From the NCBI RefSeq assembly GCF_002902965.1, contig NZ_CP026108.1, forward strand, positions 186,001 through 250,000: a stretch of DNA of 64,000 nucleotides, written 5' to 3'. Source of the stretch: Paraburkholderia hospita (GTDB lineage: Bacteria > Pseudomonadota > Gammaproteobacteria > Burkholderiales > Burkholderiaceae). Within the stretch, counting starts at the first letter, position 1. Each line of letters starts with the position of its first letter. This document shows, in pieces, positions 26,178 through 34,785 of the stretch. A model generated the notes under the pieces. The model was given only the letters and a program-made list of their open reading frames with translations. It made no database searches and had not been told where the DNA came from. Position numbers and translations under genes: made by a program.

Positions 26178-29100
26178 ATGGGCCATCGGGTTCGGATTGT
26201 CCGGCCGGATGATTTGCTGAATCTCGAGATCGAGTGCGTCAACCTGCGTCTCGATTTGGCGAACGTCGCAAACCCCGCGTTAGTACCGGAGACGGTCGGC
26301 GATCCAGCCTTCCTTATCTATACGTTCCCACCGCAGGCCATCGCTGAACAAGCCTACTTCGAATCGTCGACTGTGCCGCCACCCACGGGAGAACCTCCGC
26401 TGGCCCGCACGCCGCATCCGCCGGAAGTTGACGACGTGAAGCCAGTGCCGGGCGTAGCGGTGCATGCGCGCATCGGCGGCCCGAGCCGTCTCGTTTTTCG
26501 TGTTCCCTCGGACGCGAGCACGCGCATTCCGTATGCGATTGAATCACTGCTCGACTGGTCAGGCTTCGAGTTGAGTATTTCGCCGCTTGCGGCGGTACCC
26601 GCAAAGCCGACGGCGGAAGAGGCGATCGCGGCGCCCGCGATCACGCAGCCAGAACCAACGCACACGGTTATCGAGTTACCGTACCATTTGCAGCTATCGC
26701 CGGGCGTCGGCGCGGCATGGCGGCATGCGCGCACGCCGGTGTCGCACGGCGGCTGGAGCGAGCTCTGGCATGCGCGCCTCGTCACGCGCGCGATCGAAAA
26801 TGGCGAACCAGTCGAGCCGAGCATTGACGCGCCCGCGCCGCTGCGCGCGCTCTGGGCGGAGGGATTCGACCCGGCGGAAACGCTGACCGCCAACGACCTT
26901 TTTGCCGGGGAGCCGGGGATCGGCCGTGCGGCGATGGCGGCAGTGGATCGCAAGCAGATCGTTGCTCTTACATCAGCTTTTCACGACTACATCAGCGTCG
27001 ACGAACGCAGCAGCGAACAGAGCACGTTCGAGCCGACGCCTATCCAATGCGAGCGCCTTATGTTGTCGCCGTTGGGCGGCTGGCTCAAGTCGCACGGCGA
27101 GTGGGACCCGCCATGTCGTCGGCTGGGGCGCGCGGCCGACCCTCCCTTTGATTGGCAGACGGTGTTCCGACGGGAACCTGTTGAGGCCGAGCACGCCATG
27201 CGGATCGATCCGCAGGCGCTGAAGGATCATCCGTTCGTTCCAGGCTTGGGCGGGGAGCCGGGGCCGCCGCTGAATCTGTCCCAATGGGTGCATGTGGCGT
27301 CGCAGGGACGAGACCACTACGTACGCGTGGTATATGACGGCTGCCTTTGCGGCACGGACCATCCAGCCTCCCTCGTGAAAGTGACTGAGCGACGCTTTTG
27401 CGATGTGAACGGAACGGCGGTCGCGTACCTGGTTCAATACATGTATGTCGTGGTGCGCCAGCCCGAGGTCGATTACAGCACGAGGCCTATTGCGCACGAC
27501 GGACGCAGCTTGCCGTTCACGCGTATACGGCTGACGACCACCGTGACGCCTCCAATTGATGACCCGGCGGGCGCGAGCGCCGTCGGTGGGGGCTCGTCCT
27601 CTTTCTGGGTGATGGTGACGGACCCGGCCACCGGCAAGCTCGTAGACTTCGTGTTCCATGGCGTCGCGACGGATCTTGCCGGGCATCGGTGGAACTTCAC
27701 GGGACCGTTGATGTTCGTGCCCTCCGGCGAGCAGCACCTCGATCTCGCGCTCGCGGCGTATTTCAACGATGGTGGCGGACGTCGGCGCGCGTTCTCCGTC
27801 TCGGGGCAGATGGTCACCTATGCTGCACCGGACCCCACCTCTGCCGCGGACAACACGACATTCGCCACCGAAGCGATCCTGCTCGCCGCCTCTCCCTCCG
27901 CGCAAACGTCGTGCGGCTTCGTGCCCGCGCTGGATACGGCCGACGTGCGCATTCCAGCGGTTGAGCAATTGCTCGGGGTGAATACGGTTACCAGCATCGC
28001 ACTGAACCAGAGTTTCCTCGATACCGGCTTCGTCGGCGGCACCGGTGTGTTCGCTGACATCCGCTCGGGCCTCGGCATCAAATTCGATGCAAGCCAGGCG
28101 GGCGGCATAGCGACGCCGAACCTGAATCTGTCATGCCTGTCCCGCGATCACGGGCCACTAGCCGGCGACATCGGCAAGGCTGCGGCCGGCGCCTTCGATC
28201 CGGGCGAGTTCTTCCCTAAGGGGACGGCGCAGCTTTTCGGCGTCGTCGACTTGTTGGATCTGCTTCCCGCCGGCACAATCGCGGACAACGCGCCAAAGCT
28301 TGTCACGGTGCGCGAGAACGGCGGCAAGAAAATCGTCACGACGATCGACTGGCAGCCTGCGATGGGCAACCCGGATCCCCCCGCAGGGCCGCTCACATTC
28401 CACCGCGAGCCGGACTCGACGCTCATAATCACCGGACGCATCGAGCAGATTGTCGGTACGTCACCCACGCCGCCAGCCACGCGAATGCACGGCGAGCTGA
28501 CGAACTTCTCGATTGAATTTGCAGAGGTCGTGCACATCGGTTTCGCCGCGTTCGACTTCACCTCGGAAAACGGACGCAAGCCTTCGATCGACGTTCGCCT
28601 GAAACCCGATGATCCCATCGCATTTCTCGGGGCGCTCGCATTCATTGACGAGCTGCGCAAACATATTCCTCCCGGCCTGTTCGGCGACGGACCAAGCCTC
28701 GATATCAACGCGACGCGCATTCGCGCGGGCTTTGGCATCGCGCTGCCGCCCCTGTCGGTGGCCGTATTCGCATTGCGCAATGTGTCGCTCAACACCGCGC
28801 TGGAGTTGCCCTTCTCAAGCGGGCAACCCGCGTTAGACTTTGGCTTCTCGGAGCGCCATCATCCGTTCCAGCTGGCCGTGGCGCTGCTGGGTGGAGGTGG
28901 CTTCTTTCATCTGCAGGTGGACACCGCGGGCATTCGGCAGCTCGAAGCGGCGCTTGAATTCGGCGCCGTGGCCGCATTGGATCTCTTCGTCGCTAGCGGC
29001 AGCGTGCACATCATGGCGGGCATTTATTTCGCGATGAACCGCAATGCACACGGTGATCTTGCGGCGATGTTGTCGGGGTACCTGCGCTGCGGCGGCGAAC

Positions 29101-29342
29101 TATCAGTGCTCGGCATCATTTCCATTTCGGTTGAGTTCAATCTCAGTTTCACGTACGACGACGGCACAAAGAAGGCGAGCGGCCGCGCGACGCTGAGCGT
29201 GGAGGTGGAGATCGCGTTCTTCAGCAAGTCCATCGAACTTACAGTCGAACGTAGCTTCGGCCGCGACGGGGGCGATCCGACGTTCGAGCAGTTGGTCGAG
29301 ACGCCAGCGGTGTGGGGTGAATACGCCGGCGCATTCGCATAG
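26178..29342 (+). CDS. Large protein of unknown family, first gene of the operon
   Basis: A 1,054-aa protein. No signal peptide (MGHRVRIVRPDDLLNLEIEC), no clear transmembrane helix and no motif I recognise. The N-terminal third is Pro/Ala-rich and mixed. Residues about 660-1030 are strongly beta-patterned, with alternating hydrophobic strands (FGIALPPLSVAVFALRNVSL, FFHLQVDTAGIRQLEAALEF, ISISVEFNLSFTYDD), suggesting an elongated beta-sheet or scaffold protein. An Asn-rich strand pattern (GVNTVTSIALNQSFLDTGFV) precedes it. The next gene starts 16 bases after its stop. The length, the context with a peptidoglycan-binding protein and a peptidase, and the lack of export signals suggest one part of a large assembly; this is inference. 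Confidence 0.75.
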   Translation: MGHRVRIVRPDDLLNLEIECVNLRLDLANVANPALVPETVGDPAFLIYTFPPQAIAEQAYFESSTVPPPTGEPPLARTPHPPEVDDVKPVPGVAVHARIGGPSRLVFRVPSDASTRIPYAIESLLDWSGFELSISPLAAVPAKPTAEEAIAAPAITQPEPTHTVIELPYHLQLSPGVGAAWRHARTPVSHGGWSELWHARLVTRAIENGEPVEPSIDAPAPLRALWAEGFDPAETLTANDLFAGEPGIGRAAMAAVDRKQIVALTSAFHDYISVDERSSEQSTFEPTPIQCERLMLSPLGGWLKSHGEWDPPCRRLGRAADPPFDWQTVFRREPVEAEHAMRIDPQALKDHPFVPGLGGEPGPPLNLSQWVHVASQGRDHYVRVVYDGCLCGTDHPASLVKVTERRFCDVNGTAVAYLVQYMYVVVRQPEVDYSTRPIAHDGRSLPFTRIRLTTTVTPPIDDPAGASAVGGGSSSFWVMVTDPATGKLVDFVFHGVATDLAGHRWNFTGPLMFVPSGEQHLDLALAAYFNDGGGRRRAFSVSGQMVTYAAPDPTSAADNTTFATEAILLAASPSAQTSCGFVPALDTADVRIPAVEQLLGVNTVTSIALNQSFLDTGFVGGTGVFADIRSGLGIKFDASQAGGIATPNLNLSCLSRDHGPLAGDIGKAAAGAFDPGEFFPKGTAQLFGVVDLLDLLPAGTIADNAPKLVTVRENGGKKIVTTIDWQPAMGNPDPPAGPLTFHREPDSTLIITGRIEQIVGTSPTPPATRMHGELTNFSIEFAEVVHIGFAAFDFTSENGRKPSIDVRLKPDDPIAFLGALAFIDELRKHIPPGLFGDGPSLDINATRIRAGFGIALPPLSVAVFALRNVSLNTALELPFSSGQPALDFGFSERHHPFQLAVALLGGGGFFHLQVDTAGIRQLEAALEFGAVAALDLFVASGSVHIMAGIYFAMNRNAHGDLAAMLSGYLRCGGELSVLGIISISVEFNLSFTYDDGTKKASGRATLSVEVEIAFFSKSIELTVERSFGRDGGDPTFEQLVETPAVWGEYAGAFA

Positions 29343-29358
29343 AGGACTCGTCACGATC

Positions 29359-32300
29359 ATGGCTAGCCAACGCATTCTGCTGACGACGATGCCACGGGGC
29401 GCGAGCGTTGACCCTGACGTATTGCCGCTGTCTGTGCTTGTGTCCCCGCGCCTCACCGATGCGGATCGTCTTGACAGTTTCGGAGACTGGCTTAGCTGGA
29501 CGGAGCATATTGCCAACGACGGTTTAAGCCTGACGCTGGGGTGCGGCGGCCGTACTGCCAACCTGAGTGCCGACACCGCCGTTTTGCGGCCCGACCTTTG
29601 GGCGGCGCTTTTCAACGCCGACACATTGGTGCGTCCGCACGTGTTCGACGATTACACCGGCCGAACCGTGTTTTCGTACCCGGTGCGCCTGGCGCTCTCG
29701 AGCCTGAAAAACATCTATCAGCGGGCTTCGCTGGACCTCGCGCTTCCCGAGCGCGAAGGCTCGCAGCAAGAGCATCGTCAGAGCCATCAAGGAACGCTGA
29801 GGTCGCTACTTGATGGCCTGCAGGTTGGTTGGAACGAGCGGAGCGCGCCAGCGCGCAGGCAGGCCCAGCGAGACTTGCTCAAGCGCGGTCAGACGGCGGG
29901 CGCGGCGCGCGCACCGGTTGTGGCTCCAGAGGACCTTGGGCGCGACGGACTGGTTCTGTCCGCACGGATGCCGGAACCCGGCAGCACCGGGGCCAGGGCG
30001 TTCAACCGGATGGTCGTGGGACCATTCAGCATATTCAGCCATCCGCCGTCGGGCCCCGCGCTGGAACGCCTGCCACCGCCCGATTGGCAAACGCATCTGG
30101 ACTTTCATCAGGCGTTGAGCGCGCTCAACAATTATCCACAATTGCAACGCGCCCTCGGACTCGTATTCGACTTTGATGTGCCACTTGATCTGGTGCCGGT
30201 CGGGCCCGGCAATGCGTTCGTGACGATCGCTGTCACGCAGGTGTCGCCCGGCTGGAAGTGGTCGCTTGAGCCCGACGTGCCGCGTCTCGAAACTGCTGTC
30301 GTGCACAGCGAGGTCGACGGCGGCCATCGCGTGTTCTTCGCCGCACCTCTGTGGATGGTCAGCGGCGGCAAACCGGCGATGCCCGCGATCGGGCTGCTGC
30401 CGCTTGAGCCCGCGCACTACGGTCTTGCGCAGATCGACGTGGACGGTGCGCTTCACAAGAACATCATGCTGTCCGAGACGCTGTCCGGATACAGTGGGCC
30501 GCCGCCGCTTGTGCCGCCTCACCCTGACGTGTTCGATCCGTCGGCAACGCTACCCGCGCTGCGTTCTGGCGGATTGTCGCTGTTTGCAGACGAGCGCGCG
30601 GCAGCGCTTCTGACGCGCTTTGCCGAGTCCAAGGCATACAACGAGGCACTCGACAAGGTGCAGCCGCGGCCGTTCAGTGCGGAGGATCTCGTTCGAGGCC
30701 ATCGGATTGACGTGTGGGATTCAAAAACAACGGGTTGGCATTCTCTGCATCGTCGCAATGCGCGCTATGAGATCGCCGATGCCAAGGCGTTCGATGTGAC
30801 GGACGAGGAGGGCTTCGTCAAGCTCGGGGCCACGCAGGCGTCTCCCGATCCGGACCGTGTCGAGCCCGCCGACGACTTCTATCTGCACGAAGCGATCGCG
30901 CGCTGGAGCGGCTGGAGCCTCAGCGCGCCGATGCCGGGCAAGCATCTTTCGCGGTTCGCAGATCCGGAGCGGGCGCTGCCAAAGCCCGGCGAGGAAGATC
31001 AGTTCGTCGAGAACGAGGCGCCCACGCCTTTCAAGATGCGTTCGGAGTTCCATGTGGTGCCGGGCACGCTGCCCCGCATGAGGTTCGGCGTGCGCTACCG
31101 GATGCGGGCGCGCGTCGTCGATCTGGCGGGCAACTCGCTCGCGCTCGACGCGTTGCTGGCCGAGCGGCTGTCGCGGTTTTTCGCGTTACCGCGTGACGCG
31201 GACGGCGTGGCGTACCTGCGCTTCGAGCCGGTTGTGGCACCTCAACTCGTGGTGCGCGACGCGAGTGCGATCACTCGGCCCGGTTCGGAGCTCGAGCGCC
31301 TCGTCATTCGCACGTTTAATTCCGATGCGTCACTTGATTCCGCGCCGGCAAACCTCGTGGGAAGCGACCGGCATGTCGTCCCACCACGCACCAGCGTCGA
31401 AATCGGCGAGCGGCTTGGGATGTTTGACGATGCGAACGGCAAGCTGATTGCGACGGCTGACATGCACGCGCTCATCTCGCAGCGTGAGAAGGGTGAGTTC
31501 CAGCAAACACCCGAGGTGGTGAGCGTCGCTGGGCAGGACAAGACGTTTCCGCTCGAGCCCGCGCCACGCCTCGATGCGGTCCCCTACCTGCCTGATCCGC
31601 TCGCGAGCGGTGCCGCGTTGCGCGACCTGCCGGGGTCCCCGGACGGCACGAGCGCCCAGGTGGCGCCGGGCGTGGGTCCCGTCGTCCCGGCGCCATACCG
31701 GTTGCTGGACGATCCGAATCCGCGGGCCGGCTCGGTGCTGGTCGTCGACTTCGGCGGAGGCGGAGACTGGCAAAAAATGCGGCCGTTCCGCATAGCGCCA
31801 GCCGACGGTGCAATGCCGCCGTCGTGGGACCCGATGGACCGCGTGCTGACAGTCTTTCTGCCGAAGGGCACGACGAGCGTTGTGCCGCTGAGCAGCTGGA
31901 TCGCCGTGAACGATCTGAAGCTGATGGGGGTATGGGAGTGGTTGCGCGAGTACGTCGAAGTACGCGCGTCAGTACCGGCGGAGCCCGAGCCGCTGGAACA
32001 CCGGCTGGATACCTCGCAGATCGGGCAGGTGCTTCAACGCGCGCTTGAGGGTGGGCATTGGATGCTGACGCCGCCGCGGCTGCTCACGTTCGTGCACGCC
32101 GTTCAACAGCCGGTTGGCTCGCCGCGGTTCACGGGGATTGCGCTTCAGCATCCGGCGAGCCGCGAAGGCGATGCGAATGCGCTGCCCGCGTTGCAGACGC
32201 AACCGGAAACCGCCCCGACCGCCGACGCGGAACTCGCGGCCCTCACCGCATGGCGCCGACCAGGCGCACTCGATGCATACCTGATTGGCGGACTGCGCAT

Positions 32301-34770
32301 ACATGGCGCGAGCACTGAGAAGGTAGACATTGTCGCGGAATGGGAAGACCCTGTTGACGATCCAGCGCTCGGTCCGCCGGGAACCCGGCAGCATCGCGCG
32401 CCGGTCGACGAGTTGCCGATTGACAGCATACGGGAACATATCCTGTTCGCGCGTTCGAACGAGGTGCGTGCGGTGGGGTACTACGTGCCTTCTGTCGACC
32501 TCGTGGCGTTCGCGACGGGCGGCGACGCACTCGGCCACCTCGTGCCGGGCGTGCGGCTGTTCCAGGATACGGCGCCCCGTCATCATATCGGCGACGTACA
32601 ACATCACATCGTACGGTACACGGCGGTGGCGACGTCGCGCTACCGCGACTATTTCGCCCCGGAGTTGGACTTCACCCGGCGCAGCGAGCCGGTGGAGGTT
32701 TCTGTGCCCGCATCGGCTCGGCCGCTCGCGCCAGGCATCGTCTACGCGCTGCCACTCTTCGGCTGGCAGCGGCACACGTCCAGTAGCGTGAAGCACAGCG
32801 TGCGGTTCGGCGGCGGCATTCGTGTCTATCTCGAGCGGGGCTGGTATTCGTCCGGACAAGGCGAGCTTCTTGGCGTCGTGCTGTGGAACTACGGAAACGG
32901 CGTCCTGGATCGCGAGTCGTGGAAGCCGTTCATCACGCAGTGGGGCATCGATCCGATCTGGGAAACGACGCGCAGCATTGGGTTCGCGCCATCCATCGAC
33001 AACTTCAGCGACGCGGTGGCTGCGGAGTCCGCGCTGACGCTCGAAGCGAATGTGCCGGGATCGCCCGGTGGCGCGCGAGGCGTGGTGAACGTGGCGGGGT
33101 ATCCCGTCGCGTTCGATGGCGAACGCAATCAGTGGTATTGCGACATAACGCTCAATACGTTCAGCACCACGTATATGCCGTTCTTGCGGCTCGCACTCGC
33201 GCGCTACCAGCCGCACGCTTTACCCGACGCGAAGTTGTCGAGCGTTGTACTCGCTGACTTCGTACAACTCACGCCGGATCGCACTGCTGTCGTCACCGCC
33301 AATCCGGCGCATGCGCGCGAGTTGCGCGTGACGGTGTCTGGCCCCGCGCCGGGCGGACCAGCGCCCGCTTTTTCCGATGAGCCGGTGCCGGATCCGTTGA
33401 TCCGCAAGCCGACGGACATCGAGGTCACGCTCGAGCAGCGCGATCCCGCAATCGATACGGACCTCGGCTGGACGAGCGTGCCGACCGAGGTGGGCCACGT
33501 CGTTGTCGAACGTTCTGGTCCGGCGCCAGACCGCGGCGATATCACTTTGTGGCAGGGCAGTGTGCAGTTTGGGGATGTTCCCGCGCGCAACCGTTTCCGG
33601 GTCCGGATCGAAGAGTACGAGTACCCACCTGCGAACTACACGGTCGTGATCGACGAGCATCCCGGTGAACCGGGGCCGCCGCCAGTGAGGCGTCAGCCGC
33701 GCCGCCTTGTCTACGCAGAGACTATTCTCGTCGACAGCGCCGTCACCGAAGCGGCCGTTGAGCCGACCACCGGCGAAGGAATGCCGGCGCCGCCCGACGT
33801 ATGGCCGCCGCCCTCCGACCCTCCGTACGGCCCGTACGTGGGCCCCACGTTCGGGCAGCCTGGTTCGACCGACAGCCTGCCGGAGCTCTCGCGTGCTGCA
33901 GACCCGCACGAGGTCGACGGCCACGTGAAGCTACTACAGGCGATGCTGAATGCTGCCGGTGCATTGCCCACGAGCCTGCAGCCGTTACGGGTAGATGGCA
34001 ATTTCGGCGGCGAGACCGAGAGTGCCGTACAGAACTTCCAGGGCAGCCATCTGCTACCCGTCTCGGGCACGGCCGATGGACTCACGTGGTATGCGCTGAC
34101 GTTCGCCGCACCGTGCCCACTGCTCGAGCCCGGCGTCGGTGTGCCCGGGATGCAGGGCGCGCTGGTCGCTGCGCTGCAACGCGCGCTTAACCTCGCTGGC
34201 GCGTTCCCGCGGCTCGGTGATAACGGCGAGTTCGACTCGGCCACGGACGCCGCGCTCGCGCGCTTCCAGCAACAGCGCGGGCTCGTGCCGAGCGGTGGCA
34301 CCGACCTCGCGACGTGGCTGGCGCTGACTGATGTGCGCGACGAGAGCGGTGCAACGGGCTCGATGATCCTCACGTTCGACTACGACGTGACCCTCGCCGA
34401 CCCGATCCGGTTCTCGGGCCGCACAGATGCGGACGCGCCAGCGCCCGAAACCGAGCCCATCGAACTGTCGGCGATCGGCCGCGCCGGATACGTGGTCGAG
34501 TTGCACGATGCGAACGATCAACCCATTTACCGGCGCACGCTATGGGACCCCTTTGGCTTGCGCATGGAGGGCCTCGCGCAGACGGACGATCCGACCAGTG
34601 GCCAACTCGTGAGCGTGCCCGCAGAGACGGAACCGGGAACGGTGGAAGTCACGCTGCCGCGGCTTCCAGGTGCCGCGCAAGTGGTGTTCATCGGTAGCCC
34701 GCTCGACGCAAACCGCATGGACGAACCCGCCAGCGTCCTGGCGCGATTCGACATTGCAGATCTTGCATGA
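29359..34770 (+). CDS. Giant protein with two C-terminal peptidoglycan-binding domains
   Basis: A 1,803-aa protein. The first 1,500 residues match no family I know; they are mixed beta/coil with many 'WRxxPF/FRIAPADG'-like and Tyr/Pro-rich segments. Two PG_binding_1 domains follow at about 1517-1582 (HVKLLQAMLNAAGALP, then LRVDGNFGGETESAVQNFQ) and about 1597-1656 (ALVAALQRALNLAGAFP, then GDNGEFDSATDAALARFQQQ). About 145 residues of beta-rich sequence end the protein. The ATG at 29359 was chosen (AGAGGA upstream; 16 bases after the previous stop); an earlier frame start overlaps that gene. No signal peptide. Fifteen bases separate it from the M64-like gene, so the three genes form one operon. 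Confidence 0.75.
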   Translation: MASQRILLTTMPRGASVDPDVLPLSVLVSPRLTDADRLDSFGDWLSWTEHIANDGLSLTLGCGGRTANLSADTAVLRPDLWAALFNADTLVRPHVFDDYTGRTVFSYPVRLALSSLKNIYQRASLDLALPEREGSQQEHRQSHQGTLRSLLDGLQVGWNERSAPARRQAQRDLLKRGQTAGAARAPVVAPEDLGRDGLVLSARMPEPGSTGARAFNRMVVGPFSIFSHPPSGPALERLPPPDWQTHLDFHQALSALNNYPQLQRALGLVFDFDVPLDLVPVGPGNAFVTIAVTQVSPGWKWSLEPDVPRLETAVVHSEVDGGHRVFFAAPLWMVSGGKPAMPAIGLLPLEPAHYGLAQIDVDGALHKNIMLSETLSGYSGPPPLVPPHPDVFDPSATLPALRSGGLSLFADERAAALLTRFAESKAYNEALDKVQPRPFSAEDLVRGHRIDVWDSKTTGWHSLHRRNARYEIADAKAFDVTDEEGFVKLGATQASPDPDRVEPADDFYLHEAIARWSGWSLSAPMPGKHLSRFADPERALPKPGEEDQFVENEAPTPFKMRSEFHVVPGTLPRMRFGVRYRMRARVVDLAGNSLALDALLAERLSRFFALPRDADGVAYLRFEPVVAPQLVVRDASAITRPGSELERLVIRTFNSDASLDSAPANLVGSDRHVVPPRTSVEIGERLGMFDDANGKLIATADMHALISQREKGEFQQTPEVVSVAGQDKTFPLEPAPRLDAVPYLPDPLASGAALRDLPGSPDGTSAQVAPGVGPVVPAPYRLLDDPNPRAGSVLVVDFGGGGDWQKMRPFRIAPADGAMPPSWDPMDRVLTVFLPKGTTSVVPLSSWIAVNDLKLMGVWEWLREYVEVRASVPAEPEPLEHRLDTSQIGQVLQRALEGGHWMLTPPRLLTFVHAVQQPVGSPRFTGIALQHPASREGDANALPALQTQPETAPTADAELAALTAWRRPGALDAYLIGGLRIHGASTEKVDIVAEWEDPVDDPALGPPGTRQHRAPVDELPIDSIREHILFARSNEVRAVGYYVPSVDLVAFATGGDALGHLVPGVRLFQDTAPRHHIGDVQHHIVRYTAVATSRYRDYFAPELDFTRRSEPVEVSVPASARPLAPGIVYALPLFGWQRHTSSSVKHSVRFGGGIRVYLERGWYSSGQGELLGVVLWNYGNGVLDRESWKPFITQWGIDPIWETTRSIGFAPSIDNFSDAVAAESALTLEANVPGSPGGARGVVNVAGYPVAFDGERNQWYCDITLNTFSTTYMPFLRLALARYQPHALPDAKLSSVVLADFVQLTPDRTAVVTANPAHARELRVTVSGPAPGGPAPAFSDEPVPDPLIRKPTDIEVTLEQRDPAIDTDLGWTSVPTEVGHVVVERSGPAPDRGDITLWQGSVQFGDVPARNRFRVRIEEYEYPPANYTVVIDEHPGEPGPPPVRRQPRRLVYAETILVDSAVTEAAVEPTTGEGMPAPPDVWPPPSDPPYGPYVGPTFGQPGSTDSLPELSRAADPHEVDGHVKLLQAMLNAAGALPTSLQPLRVDGNFGGETESAVQNFQGSHLLPVSGTADGLTWYALTFAAPCPLLEPGVGVPGMQGALVAALQRALNLAGAFPRLGDNGEFDSATDAALARFQQQRGLVPSGGTDLATWLALTDVRDESGATGSMILTFDYDVTLADPIRFSGRTDADAPAPETEPIELSAIGRAGYVVELHDANDQPIYRRTLWDPFGLRMEGLAQTDDPTSGQLVSVPAETEPGTVEVTLPRLPGAAQVVFIGSPLDANRMDEPASVLARFDIADLA

Positions 34771-34785
34771 CAGGAGTGATACATC

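Noticed and set aside
28148..28795. 215-codon minus-strand frame
   Set aside because: Antisense shadow of the 1,054-aa gene, Ser/Arg/Pro-rich.
31969..33216. 415-codon minus-strand frame
   Set aside because: Antisense shadow of the 1,803-aa gene, common in GC-rich DNA; Arg/His-rich and without similarity.
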